Assembly: GCF_963678635.1 (NCBI RefSeq)
Contig: NC_087069.1
Coordinates: 54,418,928-54,482,927, forward strand
From: Symsagittifera roscoffensis
Taxonomy: Eukaryota > Xenacoelomorpha > Acoela > Convolutidae
Direction of reading: 5' to 3'
Length of the DNA stretch: 64,000 bases
Positions within the stretch are counted from its first letter, which is position 1. Each line of letters begins with the position of its first letter. The translations under genes were made by a program, and so were the position numbers. Below, piece by piece: positions 1 to 12,800 of the stretch. Below the pieces are notes generated by a model that ran no database searches, was not told the origin of the DNA, and saw nothing but the letters and a program-made list of their open reading frames with translations.

Positions 1-776
1 TCTCAACTTTTCGATATGGTTTGCCAGCTAATTTGACGAGCTCGAGGAAAACTTGTTAAGTGTTGTATTATTGCAAAGCCCTATTAGTTAAGATTATGAT
101 TTTCATTTTTAGGTTTTTGTTTCTGAGTCTGAATCTGATTAAATCAATGTCAAATAGTTGTCTCAGTGTTAAAAAAGAAGAAGTATTTTTAAGTTTTCCG
201 GCTAAATTAGATAGAGTTTAATGAGACTTTGACATTCATGTTTAGTTGTAAGGAAATATCGAATGTATTTTAATTTATTTCACATTGTTTTTTAACGGAA
301 ATGAGCCGCTTTTAAAAAATAGCAGAAGGCCTGAAAAAAGCGACCAAATCAATTGTTCAAAAAACTATATCAAAGTATTTGATGAGCAAAAGATATGTTT
401 ATTTATATATAGAACAATCGTTTTTTTTGAAAAAAAAAAAATTTTGAAAAATTTTGCGCTTTTTTGATGATGACATCATCTTAAATTTTATTGAGCTACA
501 TGAAACGTTCATTTTGTTTATTCAAAGTCGACAGTGTTGTTGTGGCTTAAGTTTTGGTTTACTAATTTAGCCAACAAAGATCCGTTAGATAAAACTTCGG
601 GCGCAAATAAATCCAAAGCCATGCTCCACAATAGTTCTGTCAAGTATTGTCCGGATAGTTCAAATCAGCGCTGTCGTCTTTGAATTGTTAACTATTTGTA
701 AAAGCCAGAACTAGTACTTAAAAGCTCAAGAATGTCAATGTCAACGATTAGAGAACTGGGACTTTTTCTGTTACAG
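1..776. other. Upstream intronic sequence, no exon recognised
   Basis: AT-rich sequence upstream of the first visible TRPM exon. Exon A starts mid-codon, so this must be intron. No other coding segment with family similarity was found. The short open frame at 285-467 is low-complexity Lys/Phe. Confidence 0.6.
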
Positions 777-888
777 AAATCAAACGGTGGCTATTGGAAT
801 AGCAACATGGGGAGCAGTTTCAAAAGAAGAACTAATCTTCACACAACCTTTGGATCCTGATAAGGCGTACGATCCAGACGAACACATG
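777..888 (+). CDS. TRPM exon A: N-terminal SLOG (MHR1/2) segment
   Basis: The acceptor is a good pyrimidine tract ending in TTACAG and the donor is ATG|GTAAAA. The first base completes a codon begun in an upstream exon outside the window, and the exon ends in phase 0. It encodes TVAIGIATWGAVSKEEL and ends in DPDEHM. The VAIGIATWG stretch is the conserved beta-strand and loop of the TRPM SLOG fold (compare G-x-A-x-WG in family members), followed by the acidic linker seen in TRPM2. It is followed by a 28.5-kb intron filled with Polinton remains. Confidence 0.85.
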
Positions 889-3800
889 GTAAAAAAGAGA
901 GAGTTTGGCCTCATTTAGAGTAGATCTCTTTTTTTTAATAACGACTCATAGTAGTAAGTAGTAATGTATCGTGTCCCGGTTCCAAGGGGGGCGGGAGGGT
1001 TCTCACGAAAAGAAAAACAAAATCCTAGGAAGGGGTCCGTATTTCGGCCCAAAAGCCAGAAGACCCCCAAGAGACTCGATACAAAATTCTTTCTTGTTCC
1101 AATTTTTGGGGTCCTAATTATTGGTCCTGCTTAATTATATAAATGAATCATATCAATTATTATATTCACTTCGGGCAAAGGAACTTCCGGCCTAGTTGAA
1201 GTTTGTTAGTGAAAGTGGAATTGACTTTTATGGTATATAAAAAAAACTTGCCGGCAAATTTGGCAGCGTAGCTTAACTGTTGGCAGCAATAGACTAATTC
1301 CTTAACTTGAGCTTTATTTTATGGTGAAAAGGCAGTAATATGAAATTTCTGGGCAAAACAAACCAAATGACAAATTTTTCAATTTTTGAAAAATTAAATT
1401 AGAGGAAGCTTGGTGTACTGAAAAAATTGATATTGAAAATTTTCAATTACAAATGTTTTCAAACACGGAAAAAAGTTCATTTTTCAAACTCTGTTATGAA
1501 CGCTAGGTCGTCTTTCTCGAGAGAGCAAAAGAATATTCAAAGAAAGAAATTGAGTAAATTTTCAAAAAACAAGTTTATTTGAGTGAGATTCAACAAATCA
1601 CTTGGCTCATTTCTACAAAATAAAAGTATGGTGTTGTGAGCTATATAAAATAGCTGATTATGAAAACGTTTTTGACTTGTTTGATTTTAACTAAATATGG
1701 ATGGATAAAAACTTGGAGCGAAAAATCCGTCTATGTTTCAACAAGCTATCAAAATAAAAAAATAAAACTTTGAGTGGTTTGTTTGACTATTTACCACCGA
1801 TACCTTAATTAGTCTAAATGGTATCTGCAAGGTCACTTTTATTTCCACTGGCTTGCAATTCACAGGTTGGAGAGGTGTTGACAAAAAAAGAATGAAACTG
1901 CAAAAAAGCAGGGTAACTCCTGTTTATTTAAAAATAGTTCACGAAAAAAATACGTATCTGAAACAGATTTATCCTGATGATTCGAACCGACAAAACTATT
2001 TTCTAGCTGTAAGTTTTCTGTTTTTTTTGTCAGTTCTGTTTATCCTAACTACAACATTTTAATCAAGTTGAGACCTTACAGTGGCTTGATTAGTATTGGT
2101 AACTCTTCCTTGGACAAATACTTGAAAAGATCTAAAATTATCGATTGCACGCTGTTTTTCACAATGCGGCCGGTTTTATACTCGAGATTTATGCCCCGAA
2201 ACTGTAACAGCAGCTAATTGGATATCTGAGCAGAATACATTTCTGCCTTTTCATTAAGTTGAAACAACCAGAAATTTTTTTTTTTTAGAATGCAAAGCGA
2301 GAGATCAACTGTGCTTGACGCGGAAGTTTTCATTACAAAACAAAACGCCTTTCTGTTAAACAATTAGCAATAACAAGTTCAGGCTACAGCGATCGACTCA
2401 TTTTTTTTACCTCCAGTGAATTTCGATTTACTAAGTGGAGACATATCTATCACCAAAATCATTGCTATGTGCGTGGATGACTCCAGAGAGTGATATTAAT
2501 GCCTCACTAACACGAATAGAGCGTACTGATTGCAGCGGTCAAATCTGTTTAGAGGAAGAAGCAGATAGTAATTTCTGAAGAAGAGTTGTCTACACTAAAG
2601 AGGTTTTTTCCAATTATTGATTAATTTATTTGTATACTTCCAGAGATTCAAGTTAATCAGAAATGTTAGCCAGCAAGCAAGGAGTATATCTTCCCGAACT
2701 AGTCAGTGTACCTAAACGTCAGCCAGGATTTCAGATGGATCTAAACAGCAGTGAAAAGCCAGATGAGACTAGGACTACCGTGAAAGAGGATACTGTGAAG
2801 AAAACAATGTACTACAAAAACTGCAAATATCCCTGCAAACTATGTTCCAGAAACGAATGACATAATTAACAGAGACTTCACGCATTATGAAGTTTTGTAC
2901 TGTTCATAATCCTAATTTAATTTTTTGTTTTTGAGAAGCCTCGAGTACAGTGAAAAAAAGTGTATCATAGTCGGTAGAAAAAGTCGTTTCTCAAATTTCA
3001 GAAACAACAGCAGATGTAGATGAACCTGACACGACAATAGTAACAGAGTTCAATTATAACGAGCCAAACAGTGAAAAAAAAATGATGGAAGTTTTGTAAC
3101 AATGAAACTTTGCCAGGGTCTGAGGTAGTTTTTGTTGCGCAACTGGTAGTAATTCTAGTTTTACTTCCTTTCTGCATTCTCAAACTTTTTTTCACTACTT
3201 TAAATTGCAAAGAAACTTCAGTTTGGTTCTCAGTTTTATCCGGCTTGGTTGGTTACGTACTCAAGATTTTTCATGGCGATAAAGAGACCCTCAGCATCGG
3301 TGGAAACTGAATTAAATTTCAAACTTTTGATGATAAAAACTTTTTACCCTACATTTGAAACCGTTCTATATCTTTACAAAGAGATGTAACACGCGTTCTG
3401 AGAAAAAGGGTCTTTTCGCGAAGTTATTGCGAAGTTCATGTAACTCAACGGATTCGATTGTGCAAAAAATTTAGAAATTGTTCGTCTACTTTTCGGTGAT
3501 TCTTGTGAAAACATCTGTAATGACAAGGAATTCGTTAGATTAGCGACAGCGGGTAAACAGAGCGATAGATCTAATATAAGTTAAACATAACTTGTTTCAA
3601 CAAAGTCACGTACGATTGATTTGAAGACTTCACACAACATTTGCTCAATTTGCAACTATGGTGTTTAGCAACTAGATTTTTTTGGAAAACAATTAAATGA
3701 ATCAAAATTTTTGAGAAGCTGTTATGAACTAGCTACCAAAGACTCTTTTGGACATCTTCTAATCGACTTGGAGCCCCGTTCAAATATCACACACCCTGGG

Positions 3801-6800
3801 CCAAAAGTTTTTGTTTACCCCTAGCTAAAGCAAAAACTATTCCAATCACGAATGAAAAAGAAAAATTTATCTTTTCTGCGGCATATGGTACGACTGCAAC
3901 CTGACCAGTTAATTAGAAAAACTTCAAATCGCGAAATCATAATATTTATTTGCGAATGTTTGCCCAACGTAGTCAATGGAAATATACCCAATAAAATTGT
4001 AAATATCGAACAAATTGAGACAGCATACAAATATTTAATCACTCCAAAAACCTTTGTTGTCAAAAAACGTGCAATAAATTTGATCAAAGAAGGCTTCCAT
4101 CTAGTGCGACAAATACGTATTTTCGTTTTCGTTACAATTACCTCACCACTTAATTTTGATTGCTGAAGAAATCATTCTATTTCCGAAACATTTATATGTT
4201 AAAGAGCAAGCACATGGTGCACGTGTTCTTCATGATCATAATTTTAAACATAAAAACGGTCAACTGTCCTACCTTAACCGGCTTAATTCCCTAGTACCTC
4301 CTCAAACTGGTAAGACTACTGCAACGTAGGAAACAGTTACGGAAAAAGCTGAGCCCAAACTAGAAAAGCTTGAACTCTTAACTAACGAGAAGAAATACCG
4401 GCCGAAAGTGATAAAGTTGAAAAATCACAAGAGAAAAAATGATAGACAGCCGGAAAATATTTTAGAACAGTTACAGGTGTTAGAAAAGAAAAAACTTGTT
4501 ATAACCAAAACCATACTTAAAATTATAAAATATTCAGAAAGAGTAACCCTAAAACGTGACATTGAGGCAATATATAAGGTTAAAATACCAACAGAACTGA
4601 AAGCAGCAGTGTTTTTATACGACGTACAACAACCAATAAATCAATTACACTATCCGGCGTTCCTTCAACTTGAACGAAAGGTGGCAATAAATCAAAATAC
4701 CGAACACGCGGCTCAATCAGCGTCTTTTAACGCTCAGAAGAAACAAAAACCCGGACCTTCGAGAACCCGCCCAACACACATCGCTTAGCAGGAAAAAATT
4801 AGCGCAATTTTTAGGAGAAGTTTAAATTGAAAAAGAAAAAATCTCAGCGACAATAGAAAAATCCGAAACCAAAAGGTGAATAGCAGTCAGAAGAAGGCTC
4901 CGATTCGTACGGAACACCCAATAACGATTTAGATTCGTCGGAAAAGACGGAGGCGAAAACAAAACGATGGGAAAATACCAAGATTGAAGAAAAATTGTTG
5001 AAAACTAAATACAGTGAGACAGGTCCCGCGTTATTTGGTAGTGTTAACAACTTGACAGAAGCAACCCATTTGTCGCGACAGAAAGTTACACATTTTCTTC
5101 ATACTGAACGCGTTTTACCCAAATATCGAAACTTCATCCGGAAAACGCCGCGCATCAACGTCATAGTTTACGATATCGACAAAATCTGGTTATAAGAACT
5201 GGCCTATGTTGATAAACTTGCCAAGTGCAACCATGATGTTAAGTATCTGCTTGTTGCAAATGACTGCATGTGCCTCTATCTCAGAATGCAACCCTTGAAA
5301 TCAAACTATGCTATTACAACAGCAGAAGCATTTAAATTAATGATACGACAACGCAACCGGAAAAAGTATGAGTTGACAAGAGCACAGAGTTTAAAGAGTC
5401 CTTCGAAGCATTATGTAAAAAGAAAAGCATAAAGCACAGAGATCGAGGAAATTTCCGCATTCGCTGAGGAAATCATTCGTTTCTTGAAAAAAAAAATGTA
5501 TCTACTTCGAGGTTAAATGGACAAACTCATACATCGACAGATTTTGTCAATGCCATTAACTCGAGAACAAATCGTGTCACAAATCTTGCACCGAACAAAG
5601 GAACTAAAAAAGATGTTACTTGCCTAATTTAACTAAGATCAGAGCAGTCACTGAAATTAGTTTGACGTCCAAAGCTTCGTTTTAGTGATTGTGTTACACT
5701 CGCAAAGTAGATATACCTTTTCGCAGGGGATTCAAACAATTGTTACCGATGAAGTGTATGAAGTTTTCGACATATTATCACGAAACCTTTAAATTTACAT
5801 TGTGATTAACTCTAACAGAGAACCGACTGAGGCACAAATTTACCAGTCTGAACTAGTTCGCGTTCTGGAGAAGGAGAAATCATACACAATCGTGAAAGAG
5901 GGCTTTTCAGTCTTTTCACACATTTCGTTCCATCTCCCTTCAAAACTACCCTACTTCATATGCATCAATGAATGTTTCTAAAGATACCACTCTGGTCAAC
6001 TTCAAAAATCTCCCGAGTTGAATGTTTGTAAAGAAACTACCTTCCCTACTCAGATTAACAAGGTAACTGACAACACTATTTTGTACTTCAAAAAAGTGGA
6101 TTTTTTCAAGAATGAAAAAGGGTAAAATAAGATCCAGAGGCTTTACTTTGGAGAAACAGCAAAACTATCAAAAGCAGAGACGAATATTGAACAAATAGTG
6201 GATGACATTCATCTCAAGGAAGAGTTAGAGAAATTGGATTACTTTATGGAGCCCAGTGACCAAACATCTGTCCTTTGGATGAATTATTGGCCGTAAAGCC
6301 TTTTGAAGCGGCAAACACCTAGTCTAATTGGATTCAAAGGCGCCAGAGATGGAACTGGTTTTCATATAGGTTACAAATAACGAAGCACGAAACAGAATGT
6401 TCACAACCCGAGATCTGATTGCTCACTATCCCGTTATTTTATGTGCTGGTACTTAGCTTATGATTATTTCTCTACATAATTTAATATCAAAAAATCGGAG
6501 ACACAGAAGCACCCCTATTACAAGTCATTGATAAAAATCGACGAATGAAAAACGGTTACGCATAATCAATAGAGCCGAATAGTAGTAAAGTGCTAAAAGC
6601 TTTTAAAAGCTTTTGATCAACATTATTTCTAATATTTCTGTGAAGTTGCGCACAGAAACTGGAGGAAAGGTTCCTTTCGCTTGTGGAGAAAAATTGTTTT
6701 GACTTTGAAATCTGAAAAGTTTAGCAATTGATCAATATGGATTCATATAACCACAACCCATCAAACCTACTACTTTTCTCGGGGCATTTTAGACAACGAG

Positions 6801-9800
6801 GCAGTGTCTTCGGTGCATTAGTCTTGAGAATAGGAAGAGTGACACCATTGCTCGAAAATTTGTGATACCAGCAGCAAAAAAGATCGGAAAAGAACTACTT
6901 CTTTAGGCAGCTCCAGAACTGATAGAAAAAGCAACAAAAAAAATGCCGGCACTCAAAAGCACTGTTGGAAAAACAGTCAAAAAGCGATTAGGAGGAGGAA
7001 GCAGATCTCGAAAAAAAATATGCGAAAAGAACAACGGCGGGAACCGAAAAAGGAGACGAGTCATTCCCAGTGAACAAACTGCTCAGAGAAGTCGCACCGA
7101 TTTCTTTACAAAGGTTAAAAATGATTTCTATTTTAACACCGAGTGAAGCAACTCATAGCTCGTTGGACTCCTATGAAAAACCGCCCCTTGTCACTTTTGA
7201 AAATGCATTCCCCTAACAAATTGGACCTTCCCACTCTCCTGATGGTCCTATGCTCGAGTTTGAGGTACTCGGCGACAGAAAACTTCATCGGCCTTCAACG
7301 TATTTGACTTCAACGAACGTATTATCGAACGTATTCTACTGAGGCGCCAAACAGAGATACACCGTATTTTGTTTACAATCTTTGATCTTCATTTTTCTGA
7401 TAGTATACTGTCTCTGAATGGTAAAAAATATGAACTACAACTGCTAAATTTGCCCATAAAAGCTTTGTTGAGTGGTTGGCTTGTCAAGGTTATGGTTATG
7501 GAGAAAAACCATCAGCTAATGACGGTAATTGAAGGAGAGCAGAGGGTGTTACGGAGCGTAAAGCTCTCGTTGCGGACTCGAACGAGCTGAAGCTATTTAG
7601 TAAAATTGCTTGAGACTTCTTGACGTGTGACAACCGCCTACTAAGCGGTGTGGCACTTAGATTTTCTCATAAACGTTCTGCTAACAAAGTTTTTTGTCGT
7701 ATCTGAAGATGCCGCTAAACACGACAAAGTGAATTAAATCTAAGTTAACCTTTATGTCAGGAAGATGAATGTGACTGACTATGGTCTCTCATCGATAAAA
7801 AAAATTTTGTGGAAAAACCCGTGCATTTTCATTTACATCGAAATAGTGCAAAAAACGTTTCGCGCGCAACCGCAGGAGTTCGAAGCCGGCGACAAGAGGA
7901 TGTTTTGCAAAAGAACCTGTTCGAAGAATGATAGTAGCAATGAGCACAAACGAAGCATATCCGAGTACTTATAGGACAAATCCTTTTCATAATTTTTGTA
8001 AAATTTTTAAAACCATTTTCTTATCTTCATTCCTATCAACAACAGATTTTTTTCTACAAATTTTAGTGAACGGCGAAAAATTTCGAATCAATTCCTTCGA
8101 AATAGTAGGGCATGGCCGTTTGGTTTAGCGGTTCAAAAATCTCCTGAGTTGATTGTTTCTAAAGAAACTACCTTCCCTTTTCAGATAAACAACGTAACTG
8201 ACAACACTATTTTGTACTCCAAAAAATATTAGATTTTTTCAAGCATGAAAAAGGGGAAAAAAGATCCAGAGGCTTTACTTTGGAGAAAAAGCAAAACTAT
8301 CAAAAGCAGAGACGAATATTGAACAAATACTGGATGACATTCATCTCAAGGAAGAGTTAGAGAAATTGGATTACTTTATAGAGCCCAGTGACCAAACATC
8401 TGTCCTTTGAATGAATTATTGGGACCGTAAAGCCTTTTGAAGCGGCAAACACCTAGTCTAACTGGATTCAAAGGCGCCAGAGATGGAACTGGTTTTCTTA
8501 TAGGTTACAAATAAGGAAACACGAGACAGAATGTTCACTACCCGAGATCTTATTGCTCACTATCCCGTTATTTTATGTGCTGGTACACAGCTTATGTTAG
8601 TTTCACTGGACATAATTTATTATCAAAAAGTTGAAGACACAGAAGCACCCCTATTACAAGTCATTGATAAAAATTGTCGAGTGAAAAACGGTTACGCATG
8701 TACAATAGAGTCGAATTATCGTTAAGTGTTGAAAGCTTTCAAAAGCTTTTGATCAACATTAAATCTATTATTTCTGTGAACTTCGCACAGAATTTGGGGG
8801 AAAGGTTCCTTTCGCTGAAGGAGAAAAATTGTTTAGACTTTGAAATCTGAAATTTTAGCACTCGATCAATATGGATTCATATAACCACAACCCATCAAAT
8901 CTACTACTTTTCTCGGGGCATTATAGACAACGAGGCAGTGGCTTCGGTGTATTAGCTTTGGGAATAGGAAGAGTGACACCATTGGCCTGAAATTTGTGAT
9001 ACCAGCAGCAAAAAATATCGGACAAGAATTAATTCTTTAGGCAGCTCCAGAACTGATAGAAAATGCAACAAAAAAATTCCGGCACTGAAAAGCACCGTTG
9101 GAAAAACAATCAAAAAAACATTAAGAGGAGAAAGCAGATCTCGAAAAACAATCATGCGAAAAAAAACGAAGGTGAGCCGAAAAAAAGGGCCGAGTTATTC
9201 CCAGTACACAAACTGCGCAGAGAAAGCGTGTCGATTTCTTTACAAGGGTCAAAATTGATTTCTATTTTAATCCAGAGTGAAGCAACTCATAGCTCGCTGG
9301 ACTCATATGAAAAACTGTCCTTGTCACTTTTGAAAATGCCTCATAGCTCGTTAAGTATCTGCTTGTTGGAGTTGACTGCATGTGCATCTATCTCAGAATG
9401 CAAACCTTGAAATCAAAGTATGCTATTACAACAGCAGAAGCATTTAAATTAATGATAACGACAACACAACCGAAAAAAGTATGAGTGGACAAGAGCACAG
9501 AGTTTAAAGAGTCCTTCGAAGCATTATGTAAAAAGAAAAGCATAAAGCACAGAGATCGAGGAAATTTCCGCATTCGCTGAGGAAATCATCCGTTTCTTGA
9601 AAAAAAAAAAAAATTGTATCTACTTCGAGGTTAAATGGACAAAATCATACATCGACAGATTTTGTCAATGCCATTAACTCGAGAACAAATCGTGTCAAAA
9701 ATCTTGCACCGAACAAAGGAACTAAAAAAGATGTTACTTGCCTAATTTAACTAAGATCAGAGCAGTCACTGAAATTAGTTTGACGTCCAAAGCTTCGTTT

Positions 9801-12800
9801 TAGTGATTGTGTTACACTCGCAAAGTAGATATACCCTTTCGCAGGGGATTCAAACAATCGTTACCGATGAAGTGTATAAAGTTTTCGACATATTTTCACG
9901 AAACCTTTAAATTTACATTGTGATTAACGCTAACAGAGAACCGACTGAGGCACAAATTTACCAGTCTGAACTAGTTCGCGTTCTGGAGAAGGAGAAATCA
10001 TACACAATCGTGAAAGAGGGCTTTTCAGTCTTTTCACACATTTCGTTCCACCTCCCTTCAAAACTACCCTACTTCAAATGCATCAATGAATGTTTCTAAA
10101 GATACCACTCTGGTCAACTTCAAAAATCTCCCGAGTTGAATGTTTGTAAAGAAACTACCTTCCCTACTCAGATTAACAAGGTAACTGACAACACTATTTT
10201 GTACTTCAAAAAAGTGGATTTTTTCAAGAATGAAAAAGGGTAAAATAAGATCCAGAGGCTTTACTTTGGAGAAACAGCAAAACTATCAAAAGCAGAGACG
10301 AATATTGAACAAATAGTGGATGACATTCATCTCAAGGAAGAGTTAGAGAAATTGGATTACTTTATGGAGCCCAGTGACCAAACATCTGTCCTTTGGATGA
10401 ATTATTGGCCGTAAAGCCTTTTGAAGCGGCAAACACCTAGTCTAATTGGATTCAAAGGCGCCAGAGATGGAACTGGTTTTCATATAGGTTACAAATAACG
10501 AAGCACGAAACAGAATGTTCACAACCCGAGATCTGATTGCTCACTATCCCGTTATTTTATGTGCTGGTACTTAGCTTATGATTATTTCTCTACATAATTT
10601 AATATCAAAAAATCGGAGACACAGAAGCACCCCTATTACAAGTCATTGATAAAAATCGACGAATGAAAAACGGTTACGCATAATCAATAGAGCCGAATAG
10701 TAGTAAAGTGCTAAAAGCTTTTAAAAGCTTTTGATCAACATTATTTCTAATATTTCTGTGAAGTTGCGCACAGAAACTGGAGGAAAGGTTCCTTTCGCTT
10801 GTGGAGAAAAATTGTTTTGACTTTGAAATCTGAAAAGTTTAGCAATTGATCAATATGGATTCATATAACCACAACCCATCAAACCTACTACTTTTCTCGG
10901 GGCATTTTAGACAACGAGGCAGTGTCTTCGGTGCATTAGTCTTGAGAATAGGAAGAGTGACACCATTGCTCGAAAATTTGTGATACCAGCAGCAAAAAAG
11001 ATCGGAAAAGAACTACTTCTTTAGGCAGCTCCAGAACTGACAGAAAAAGCAACAAAAAAAATGCCGGCACTCAAAAGCACTGTTGGAAAAACAGTCAAAA
11101 AGCGATTAGGAGGAGGAAGCAGATCTCGAAAAAAAATATGCGAAAAGAACAACGGCGGGAACCGAAAAAGGAGACGAGTCATTCCCAGTGAACAAACTGC
11201 TCAGAGAAGTCGCAACGATTTCTTTACAAAGGTTAAAAATGATTTCTATTTCAACACCGAGTGAAGCAACTCATAGCTCGTTGGACTCCTAGAAAAACCG
11301 CCCCTTGTCACTTTTGAAAATGCATTCCCCTAACAAATTGGACCTTCCCACTCTCCTGATGGTCCTATGCTCGAGTTTGAGGTACTCGGCGACAGAAAAC
11401 TTCATCGGCCTTCAACGTATTTGACTTCAACGAACGTATTATCGAACGTATTCTACTGAGGCGCCAAACAGAGATACACCGTATTTTGTTTACAATCTTT
11501 GATCTTCATTTTTCTGATAGTATACTGTCTCTGAATGGTAAAAAATATGAACTACAACTGCTAAATTTGCCCATAAAAGCTTTGTTGAGTGGTTGGCTTG
11601 TCAAGGTTATGGTTATGGAGAAAAACCATCAGCTAATGACGGTAATTGAAGGAGAGCAGATGGTGTTACGGAGCGTAAAGCTCTCGTTGCGGACTCGAAC
11701 GAGCTGAAGCTATTTAGTAAAATTGCTTGAGACTTCTTGACGTGTGACAACCGCCTACTAAGCGGTGTGGCACTTAGATTTTCTCATAAACGTTCTGCTA
11801 ACAATTTTTTTTGTCGTATCTGAAGATGCCGCTAAACACGACAAAGTGAATTAAATCTAAGTTAACCTTTATGTCAGGAAGATGAATGTGACTGACTATG
11901 GTCTCTCATCGATAAAAAAAATTTGTGGAAAAACCCGTGCATTTTCAATTACATCGAAATAGTGCAAAAAACGTTTCGCGCGCAACCGCAGGAGTTCGAA
12001 GCCGGCGACAAGAGGATGTTTTGCAAAAGAACCTGTTCGAAGAATGATAGTAGCAATGAGCACAAACGAAGCATATCCGAGTACTTATAGGACAAATCCT
12101 TTTCATAATTTTTGTAAAAGTTTTAAAACCATTTTCTTATCTTCATTCCTATCAACAACAGATTTTTCTACAAGTTTTAGTGAACGGCGAAAAATTTCGA
12201 ATCAATTCCTTCGAAATAGTAGGGCATGGCCGTTTGGTTTAGCGGTTCAAAAATCTCCTGAGTTGATTGTTTCTAAAGAAACTACCTTCCCTTTTCAGAT
12301 AAACAACGTAACTGACAACACTATTTTGTACTCCAAAAAATATTAGATTTTTTCAAGCATGAAAAAGGGGAAAAAAGATCCAGAGGCTTTACTTTGGAGA
12401 AAAAGCAAAACTATCAAAAGCAGAGACGAATATTGAACAAATACTGGATGACATTCATCTCAAGGAAGAGTTAGAGAAATTGGATTACTTTATAGAGCCC
12501 AGTGACCAAACATCTGTCCTTTGGATGAATTATTGGGACCGTAAAGCCTTTTGAAGCGGCAAACACCTAGTCTAACTGGATTCAAAGGCGCCAGAGATGG
12601 AACTGGTTTTCTTATAAGTTACAAATAAGGAAACACGAGACAGAATGCTCACTACCCGAGATCTTATTGCTCACTATCCCGTTACTTTATGTGCTGGTAC
12701 ACAGCTTATGTTACTTTCACTGGACATAATTTATTATCAAAAAGTTGGAGACACAGAAGCACCCCTATTACAAGTCATTGATAAAAATTGTCGAGTGAAA

